Made by a program: the position numbers and the translations under genes
Part shown: in pieces, positions 54,901-64,000 of the stretch
How the letters are laid out: each line of letters begins with the position of its first letter
Numbering within the stretch: the first letter of the stretch is position 1
The notes under the pieces: generated by a model
Told to the model about the DNA's origin: nothing
Database searches by the model: none
Seen by the model: only the letters and a program-made list of their open reading frames with translations
NCBI GenBank assembly: GCA_040954595.2
Contig: CM082594.2
Coordinates: 10,292,001 to 10,356,000, forward strand
Length of the DNA stretch: 64,000 nt
Source: Balanoglossus misakiensis
Taxonomy: Eukaryota; Hemichordata
Direction of reading: 5' to 3'

Positions 54901-57558
54901 GGAAAGGTACAGGCTGCAGCAGCTTAAATTTCAAAGGGTGTGACAGAACCTTGGAAGAATATCATTCGATTTTCCGCTTGTCCACATCCCTTCCCTGAAA
55001 CCAAGATGGCACTTGAATAAGCCCCGAACTATCAGAAATTATCAGCAAACAGTGTAAATACCTTTTTGTCATGGCGGTGGCATTAACCATCGGAACTCGT
55101 TTGAAAAGCGTCGCACAGCGAAGTCCTTGCATGGAAATGTTTTAATGAGTGGATCGCGAGGTACAATCTGTCACGTGACATGAAACCTCGATCCAGAACC
55201 AGCTAATTAAATTCAGCGCTCCGTGCGAGATCAGGTGCGCTTCTGAAAAAAACCCACACTCATGTCTCGTACATGGACGGCATATATTCTGTGTATATCA
55301 AGTTGACAGCTGCAAGTGAACCCGGGTGGTGAACGATGTACCGGGAAGTCACGTTCTATCAGGTCGAAACCTGCATAGACTAACTCTATGTACTACCTGT
55401 TTGTTTTTAAAAACGTTTCCGCAAAATTCTTCATTAGTTTCATATCTGGACGCGTAAAGATATACTCAAAGCATTGTCAAATGTCAATAAAAACTGTTGT
55501 TAATCGTGTATGGAAATACTAGTGCCCCGGACTAGTGCCCTATAGGTATTGGTCACCAATCATATAGTGCAGAGTTTTATTTTCAACAACGAACACGGAT
55601 AAACGAATTCAAGGCTCGTTTCGCAGTATTGTTGAATTTCCATATACATGTACATGTAATGCCATCTGGTAGGCGGGATACATATGTGTGGCATGAAAGC
55701 GTCCTTCACGAAAATTCCGAACGCTCCTATCATAGCTGAGATATTTTTAACACGATTTCAGGATCTTTTGTTTTGTTTCATAACTCGTGCTATTTTCACT
55801 TCCTGTAATGACGTCATCCGTCGATTCTTTTCTGGCATTGTAAGTTAACTTTTAGATTAAACGTGTGCAGACTTGATGTTTAAAATGGGACAATTAACTT
55901 AGGATGTTCCGCTTTCGACTGTAAATTAAATCCGTTTTTTATGGTAGCAGTTAGGCTATGAGTAATGGTACCGGGAACAGAGCATGCGCACACACACAAT
56001 GCAGTAAAGACTCGTTTATGAGTGGATATGGGCATTCCCTGTGGATCTCGAGCTGCACGTATCGTCTCCTTGAATTTGGAGGACGTTTCTAAGGGGATAA
56101 TCAGCGAGTGGGGGCGGTAGTCGAGCGACTTCCTCTCATTCAGGCCCACCACTCAGCTGCGAGGCGCATGTGCGAACGAAAGAATTTGACAAGCAAAGAG
56201 AAATATGTCAGAAATTCTAATAATTTATGGAATTAATTAAGTTCTGCTTAGGCACCATATAGACTGTCGTATTCACGTCATATATGTCGATTTCATTTGG
56301 GTGACACTTTTAGAGGGAGAGACCACGTGATAGAAACGAACATAAGGGTGTGAGCAACTTACATTTACACAAAAATCGTCCTGCCATTCAAATTTCCAGT
56401 TAGCCCACGCTTCGTTGAAGCTTCCCCGTGATATAGTTTGAACAATGTTGTATTAAACAGCACGGTTTCACGGAAACAAAGTTGATGTTGTGGGCAAAGT
56501 ATCATAAGACTACTCATTGTATACAAATAATTCCTAGAAGTGGTACATAATAATTGTTTTAATCGGTCGTTTGGTTGGTTGAAAACGCCCTTTCAAGTAG
56601 TGTCTTTGTTTTTGTGTGACAGGGGAAATAAAAGTCGTTATCTCGACTCTCAATAACGCTTGACTGGACATGAACATGGAGACATAGCGTGACGATTGAT
56701 ATCAAGTCGTGAACGTGCGTTATGCAAGTTGGCATGCCTCTACTGCGCATGTGTCCAATGTGAGTGATTTAGACTGATAGCACGCTACTCGAATGATCAG
56801 AAACCTATAACATTTTGACGGTATACTGCTTACATTTACCTACTTTAAGAAAAATAACGCTATTAACCAAAAATCATTAGGACCATTAAAGGCATTTTAG
56901 GATATAGAATCAGATAATAGTAATCTAAAACTACGCTGTGGGGATGCATGTTGGAGTAATTGTAATTTCATAACTGTTTTCAAAAATCACTTCAGAAGCC
57001 TTTCATAAAACGACGAATGGAAAAAAATAACGTTTTTAAGTTGTATTCTACAAGGGAATATTTCCTACAAAATTCTTGAACATCGAGCATAGCACGTGGC
57101 AACGCCTTGAAACTCAATACATGCATAATGTTTGCATAATTATTTGAATTTTAAATATCACTCTAATAGCATTCATGAGAATTATTTTGCCCTTCAATTA
57201 ATCGTGCAACGACGATGAGTAATATCTCAAAACTCTAGAGATTGAACTTATCTTAACTCAATCCCATAATTCCCTCAACTGAACGGTGAGGCCACATCGG
57301 GCAAGTACTTCTCAGATGCTGAGTGTCTCTGGCAAATTAAACTTTCGGAGACATTTCGGGACCTGCTGGCCATCTATAAGCATCAGAAATGGAACCGATA
57401 CATCACTCCAACGCCATAGGCAGTGCAACCCAAGAACTTATCGTCTGCAAACTGCACGCGTGATATATTAACCTGGCCAGTAATAGGGCAATTAAGAATT
57501 TACGTCACGCGCCTTTGAGAAAAGAACGCCCAGCCGACTCAGATCGGTGTTGGATTGA

Positions 57559-57575
57559 GGGGAGGGGGGGGGGGG
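57559..57575. repeat. G-rich tract
   Basis: GGGGA followed by twelve G residues. A homopolymer-like run with no further context. Confidence 0.8.
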
Positions 57576-60500
57576 CAAAGTCAGATTCGTGGAAGCTGAC
57601 GAAAGATATCAGCAAAATTTTGTGAAATTATGCGAAATCTGCACTGTTATATCATATGCTACCTCGTGAAGATCAACCGTCCTGTCCCTCAGCAGAACAC
57701 GTGACCAATTGACCATATGCGGGGAACTTCTATTCATGAAGTGCGCATGAGCAGTATTCTTGCTGGCCTGCAAGTATCGCATCCCACAATTTACACGTGG
57801 CGTTTTTGTTTTATATGAATATTATATATTCTGTTTTCCGCTCTTTTTCTCTTGAGAATCTTGGATATCTTTTGAATAATTTTAAGTGGGATTCCGAAAC
57901 TTGGAATGTGAAATTGGTGGGAATTGAATTGACATAAATCCACGTCGCAGTCTTTCTCGTTTTTTTGGTGGGATGGTAAAATTTCAGCGGAGGTCAAATT
58001 GCATCGGAACAAGAGACACCTATTTGACAGATTTAACGCTTTTGAGGCACAGGAAAAATCCATGGATCTTGACAGGATGACAAAGGGGTTTGCCTCTGCA
58101 TAAAACACCGATGCCTGAAATGAGCTGTACATTTCCTTGTCTTAGAAGGAAACAAATCTTCGACAGCTGTTTTTGAATGATAGCCCACGGCAGAAAAATG
58201 AGTATCATTTAACCGACTTGAGAGATATATCGACGAAAATTCAACGGCAGGTGTTCTCAGCATATTTACAAAACTATACTTTTAAAAAATCGATGAAACT
58301 TGTTCTTGGGGTTATCATATGAATTTATTTTTTCTCCCCGCTTCGCTCACTGAGAAATTATCCCGCTGGGTATTAAACGATATTTATGCAGTATAGATGG
58401 AAATTCCGAAGTGAGAGTTATGAAAAATATGAAATGAACTAGACGGTCCTCATCCATCGTTTATTTGACAGGTTGAATTGGAGCTGTTGACAGGGATAAT
58501 GCGCTATGGCAAATTCAAGAAACAATAGTCTCCGGCATTTGTGGTGACGTGCTGAAGGGCCGGTCGAGAAAAAAGATGAAACTCGTGAATACCGAAGTGC
58601 CCCGCAGGTAGAGATAAACAGCTGACATAAAGGCGTCTCCTGGAGGCCGCGTTTCTCTCGAACCACGACTGACGAACATTTGGGTCTCGGTACGCTTCGT
58701 GCGTCTCGGCGAGATGGATCAATCATTACGAGAAATCCCCCGGAGGGCTGGGAGTGACGGGGCCAGCGCAGACTGATGGACGGCCTAATCAGATGAAGAT
58801 CGGGGCGATCCGAGAATTGGATTCGGAGAATTCAGATTAGAGAGTAGAATCGAAATCATTCGGAAAATCGCTTCAAGAAATTAATTACTGCTAGGGAGCT
58901 TACGCCGGCCATCAAAGTGGATAAAGACACTGAGTGTGCGCATTGGGAGTCTGCCGCCCGATACAGGAGGTACAGAAATTGCGAGGCGCGCCTATACGAG
59001 CAAATGCCTAACGGGGAGGGCGGTGGTAATTGGTATGCTCGTGAATTTGAGCGTGTAGTCATGGTAACACACTGTATAAATTCTTATCAAATTGAAACTT
59101 CATTTCCCTTGCCATATGTAATATTGACAGGTTAACTTACAATTGAAACACAAAAATGTTGTTAAAAATGCAATATTAGGACACGGTATAGTACTAAGGC
59201 TAATTTTACCGTAGTAATTGAACGTCTTCTAAATGGTATCTTTAATGATTTGTCGCTGGCATATCAGATTTAGTTACTGATGGTTATTTTAAAGAAAATA
59301 TTCAATACAGAATATGAAAGCTAACACTTAGACTAACCCGCCGGGATTTCGCTCTCGTGACACGCTGCTGTCATGACGTCACGGTTGCGCAGATAAACGG
59401 AGGCGAAAAATCGTTCTCATCGGCGTTTACAATAAAGCGCTTTTTTCTTATAACGTGCATTTAATTTCGCGATGATTTGTTGCGAATTCGTTGGTAGTAG
59501 GTCTACTTGAAAAGCGACCGTGGAAGTGACAGCGTCAATCATGAGCATGAGCGGCGGCGACATTGCATCGCAATGCCGCAGGATGCAGTGTTCAACGCTG
59601 CTTCGTTTCTACAGCCTCTTCAGAACAGCCACTGACACAACCAAACACGTTTCCCCCCGCCCCATTCACATGCACGTCGCACACTCACACGCAGCAGTTT
59701 CAATATTGACAATGCGATTCAGAATTCCTCGACTTGCGATGGGATATTCTCGAGATGGCACGTACGTCTGCAAACGCCGCAGGATCAGGGCGGCATTTTA
59801 AAATATAAACCACACAATTTCTGACCCGACAAGCATTGCGATTCAGCGTTACTCCCTGCTGCATCAAACGATGAGCAACCACATCACAAGGTCACGGGTC
59901 GAAAAACGTGAATGAATAAAATCCGTTCAATATGACCGTGCCACACTCGTCTATTACACTCTAATTTTGAAACACATTTGTTCTGAATTTTTTTTAGAAA
60001 TCTCTTGCATCACCTATCGAGTCTAATGACCATCTTGTTTTTCGCAAATGCACAAAGGAATCGAGAAATCCCATCTGCCGTCGATATCAGGGGAAATTTG
60101 CAAGTTCGTGATCAACGATGCACGTTGATAACGCCAAAGTTATTGTCTATCGCTTAAAAATTAATTAGCTGAAATGTTAATGTCAACTTACCTCGCCAAT
60201 CCATGGCATCTGATTGTTGGCCAAAGACGTTTTCATCGTTGTCCATTCCCTTGCTCGCTTTTGCTGCCAAGAGTCACTTGTTTTAGAAAAGTTTGTCTTC
60301 TAACTGAAATTTACCGACATCATCTTTTCCCCAAAAAATCTGAACGGAAAAATCATGGAATTTTGATAGATTTCAAGATCTTCCGAAACAGATGGCACGT
60401 TTGTTCTTTGTGCGCTTTATGATATCGATGACGTCATGATCATTGGTGTTCGCTGGTGACTTGCGCATTGGCGACAGTGCCCCGTGACGAGTGTTCGCCT

Positions 60501-62899
60501 ACGACAGTCAGGTGCCACGCGGTGTTCTCTGCTGAGCAAAGAGGCCCCCTCCTCGTCATCTTCTCGCTCTTCCATCGTGTGCATGGAATGTACTGGTACC
60601 GCCCGATCACCGGCAATATCACAAGCGCTGGAATCTGACCGCTTTTGTCAGCTGACACTGTGACAGCGCCTATATAACAGGTCAAGTCCATCACCACAAA
60701 ATTACATATTCAATGCGCCTTGTCTCCCCGGAGGTGCTCGAATCACATTGTGAAGCCCGCACTGAGGCTGGTCATTCCTCTTCAACTTGCCCACCTTTTA
60801 TACACAGGTTCAAAATGTTTGAATTTATAAAGATGACGACTTCCGTGAGCACATGTCCATAATTCTAAAATTGTCTCTCAATGATTCTTGCCATCTGCCG
60901 TCGCAATTAGGCAAAGCGCCAAAAATCGAGACGCGGCGAAAATAATTGCAGATTTCACACGCGTTACCAGTTCAGCCAGACGAGTAATACCGCAGCACCG
61001 GAATCACGATGTTAATCGGTCTTCAGTCGGTCGCAGATGACTTCGTCAACTCAGGAGATATGCCGGATCCCATCCAAAGTGCGATCGACGTTTTCCCGAA
61101 GCGGCGTTTCCTGGATACTGCTTCCGTCACACACAATTGTTCGAGTGTTGTCGATTTCCTGGAACACAAGCTGGAAAACCCCAGTGTTTCCACGCGCGCG
61201 CTCACAGGCACCGACTGGCAGCTAATTCCACTCCAAATGCGACCATTCAGAAAAAGAGGATGAAATCCAGCGTCGCATCGACGTTTCGCTTGTTCTTTTT
61301 TGCTGCTTCCTCAGGCTGCATCCACCCCAACCTCCATTGATGAAGAGACCGCGCGTTTCGCGGTTCATTTCGGTACATGAAATGCACAACAGCTGTTGAC
61401 GCGACGGTTTTTCCTGATCCTGAAATGCACATCAGAGTATAAAGTAGATTATAATCGATATTTCTAACTGTGTCACAAACCATTGAATTTCGGGTCAATA
61501 ATTTTCCTTGCCGCCATAATGATAAATAATGAAAAATCGTTACATTTCTTTGAAAAGAAGACCAACTGGATAAAATGCACAAAACGCTATATCAACTGAA
61601 AATAAAAGGGGACATGGCACATCGTAATTGGGCTTTACAGTTGTCAATAACATATCCACGTCACATTTTAGCTCTTGTGTTCTCATATATATTACCAGGA
61701 ACAGAAATGCATCGCCGGCGGGTGGCAAATGTGCGACTAGCATATAGACCACGTTAATTCGATATCGAAATTTGGAGCTAGAGAATACGGTGCATGTTAA
61801 AGAACCTGGGCGTTACAGCTTGATTGCTCTTATTCCAGTTTTAAAAAGAGTCCCGTGAGGAAACTTGTAGTCCCGCGAGACTGAGCGAGATGACGTTTGC
61901 AATGCATATGGAGTTTATAACTGCTGTCGGTGTTTTTCCAACATTAATATTCACAGTAGTGCACGTACGTGATATTTTTTCTCTAAATTATTATGTTAGA
62001 AAGCAACTATAGACTTGGTTCCTCCATTGAATGACGATAGCAGAATGTTTATGATCATCTCGTGCAAAATACCAGTAAATATATGATATACGTATAAATC
62101 TAGCGAATATCATTCGTTCACACTCAACAGCGCCCCAGAGTCGGGGTATCACATTTAACATCTCTTAATATTCCGTCTCCTGGCAACTGCATCCCGAAAT
62201 ATTGATGCGGAGCAGTTAGAGTTTGGTGATAAGAGCAACATTTTAATATCATTATAATAATTTCCCCATAAGTCAGAAAAGGGATCGGGGATAAAATTAA
62301 AGGTTAATTTCAGGATTTCCCGCTACAAGGCATAAGTGCATGCCATTATTTACTTTTCATGTTCACCCTAATCCGATCAGAGGTAAACAGTGCCACTACC
62401 CAAGAGGCTGACATCAATTCTTAAATTTCGATGACTACATTTAAATAAAACGCTCTTTCAATACTTGGGAGCCTTTGCAGCGACGAATCTTTGACAAGTA
62501 CGTGCATGTCAGTCGGAAAACAGAGATAAATATGTCAATGAAAATTCCTTGAATGTTTGTGTTTGTCTTCTCTATCACATATTTGGGGTTTTCAAAGTAT
62601 ATCACAAGATTACAATGACCCTTTGAACACAATCACGTTCACGCTACACAACTATCACGAGCAATTGTAAGTTTTCATCTCATGGATAGAAATAAATATC
62701 ACCATTCCCATAAATAATCCATTGCTTCCTGAATATGCAGCGGCACGGTCTCTGGGTCGGCAGAAGGAACGACTGTCAATTTACACAAATTCTTCCGCGC
62801 ATTCTGTACAAACAAAAGGGGGAACGAGAGAATTTTCTGTCGAAAATAAACTGAAACCGATCCGTCGACTTGAATCGTTGCACGAATCGTTCCCGGGGA

Positions 62900-63110
62900 A
62901 TTACAATTAATGGGGACACGTCGATACATCGACACTTGGTAATTAAAGCTAGACATCAAGTCTCATAGAAACACACTCCTTGCTTTGTTGGGGCTCAAGG
63001 TTTTAAGGAGCGGAACTACGCGAGAAAAATTAATGTCAATTTCACGCACGCACAGGACATGTAAATGAGCGCGGTAATTGGAATAAATATGAACGTAATT
63101 AACGGAAACC
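62900..63110. promoter_or_regulatory. Cluster of homeodomain-type and octamer-like sites (candidate enhancer)
   Basis: Within about 210 bp there are ACAATTAATGG (62904), GTAATTAAAG (62939), AAATTAATG (63027), ATGTAAAT (63059), GGTAATTGG (63073) and CGTAATTAACGG (63094). TAAT cores of this kind are bound by homeodomain proteins and ATGTAAAT resembles a POU octamer. Local AT content is not extreme, so the cluster is not simply low complexity. Function and conservation are untested. Confidence 0.25.
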
Positions 63111-64000
63111 GAGTCACGTTAGCACATGCATCGGCCCAGAGGTTAGTCGCTGTTTTTGCCAATCGATCAACGTCAAAGTGAATTTACATACTGATAAACT
63201 CACCGCCCGCATGATAATTGGTTCTTTACCTACAGCTGTAGTTTACTTTTTATTGCAGTAGAAAAATAATCATTCAATTTTTACAACTTTATGAGGGAGG
63301 TAGGGCAGGTACAATGCACATCGTACAATCATAGTAAAGTTTTAGTGAAATTCTCGCTGTCCCTGGGCCCTACAATGACATCGGGGTTCGCCAATCACCC
63401 AAATGAAATGAACTTTACCTTGATCTTAATTTTTGCCAACGCTATTGAGACATTTAATGACGATGAGGAGTAAAGGGCAAATTTAATGGTATAACCCGCT
63501 TAACAAAATTATACGATGTCAATAAACAGCAGTTATTGCACCTGCAACCCTTTACACTGTACTCAATACACTAAACAGTAGCACATTTAATAGCGCCCCC
63601 AACGATATCATTTGTCGATTTATTGACATCCTGAACATCATACAGAATTCCCGTCGATCATCTAACAAAGAAACCCGCTGGTTTTTCATTCTGAATGGAT
63701 ATGATGTACCCATTAAACGTCAAAACGACAGAGTGGATTTCCGGATCTCTGTATTTATGCATGAGCACTATATCATTTTGAGCTACATCATTTTGTGCGC
63801 CATATTGCTTCAAGGGCAAAGCAAGTGAGTCGTTTCTGAGCCTTGAAGAACGGAACAGCATGCAGCGCAAAAAAACCGCTCCCTGCTCTGTGAAAATCTA
63901 CGCGAGTTCTGTAGCGAAAGTGTTTTCCTTCAACGTAGCCTTGAATGCCGAATCCGAGCGGCTTGGTTTTTTGTGGTCCATCTGGACTGGTTTTATTTCT

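Larger units (their letters stand above)
47000..55000. other. No gene recognised (about 8 kb)
   Basis: The longest open frames are 161 codons at 50319-50804 on the plus strand and 127 codons at 48588-48971 on the minus strand. Neither shows a domain, a signal peptide with supporting context, or exon partners. Visible simple repeats are a CT/CA-rich stretch at 51172-51232 and an ACAGT array at 51868-51934. A TTTTTATAAAGCGG TATA-like sequence is at 53682-53695. No RNA gene or mobile element was recognised. Confidence 0.45.
55000..64000. other. No gene recognised (9 kb), possible regulatory DNA
   Basis: No coding sequence supported; the longest frames are about 110 codons without recognisable content. 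Visible items are TGACGTCA palindromes at 55809-55816, 59374-59381 and 60429-60436, a G-rich run at 57559-57575, and CACGTG near 55182, 56327, 57081, 57700 and 57797. There is a TATATAA at 60671-60677 and a cluster of TAATTA/TAATTG homeodomain-type cores at 62900-63110. Whether any of this is functional cannot be told from sequence alone. Confidence 0.45.

Noticed and set aside
61247-61582. Minus-strand frame with SGSGKT, like a P-loop
   Set aside because: It lacks the first glycine of GxxxxGK[ST] and any following Walker B or nucleotide-binding context. A six-residue match by chance is likely.

Overview
The window is animal nuclear DNA. It has split genes with GT-AG introns, a cell-surface protein built of HYR, Calx-beta, EGF and SEA modules, a large AT-rich satellite and a long stretch with no recognisable gene. 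The module set and short introns suggest an invertebrate deuterostome such as an amphioxus, hemichordate or echinoderm. This is inferred from domain families only; I cannot name a species.

Layout. (1) 1-10,640, plus strand: the 3' part of one gene, whose 5' end lies left of the window. Fifteen exons can be placed by matching reading frame, intron phase and splice sites. They encode at least 1,340 residues: one partial and four complete HYR domains, a Thr-rich tandem repeat of about 23 units of 18 residues, a Calx-beta domain, a short Pro/Thr linker, EGF, SEA, EGF, one membrane helix and a tyrosine-rich cytoplasmic tail. The C-terminal half has the order of vertebrate transmembrane mucins (Thr-rich repeats, EGF-SEA-EGF, membrane helix, tail). 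The N-terminal half looks like hyalin/adhesion proteins. One intron carries a 180-bp fold-back element and a possible fragment of a mobile-element recombinase. (2) 10,687-30,575: a complete head-to-tail satellite array of about 227 monomers of 87-88 bp, starting right after the gene's best polyadenylation site. Three monomer families (A, B and C) occur in the order C-A-B-A-B-A-C, with chimeric monomers at several switches and higher-order repeats inside. (3) 30,576-64,000: about 33 kb without any coding sequence I can support. It holds simple repeats, scattered CRE palindromes and E-boxes, and a cluster of homeodomain-type sites near 62.9-63.1 kb. It may be regulatory or plain intergenic DNA.

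The surface protein presumably forms an extended O-glycosylated stalk with adhesive HYR/Calx-beta modules at the tip and a cleavable SEA domain near the membrane. The long open frames inside the satellite arise from its 87-bp period (29 codons) and are not genes.
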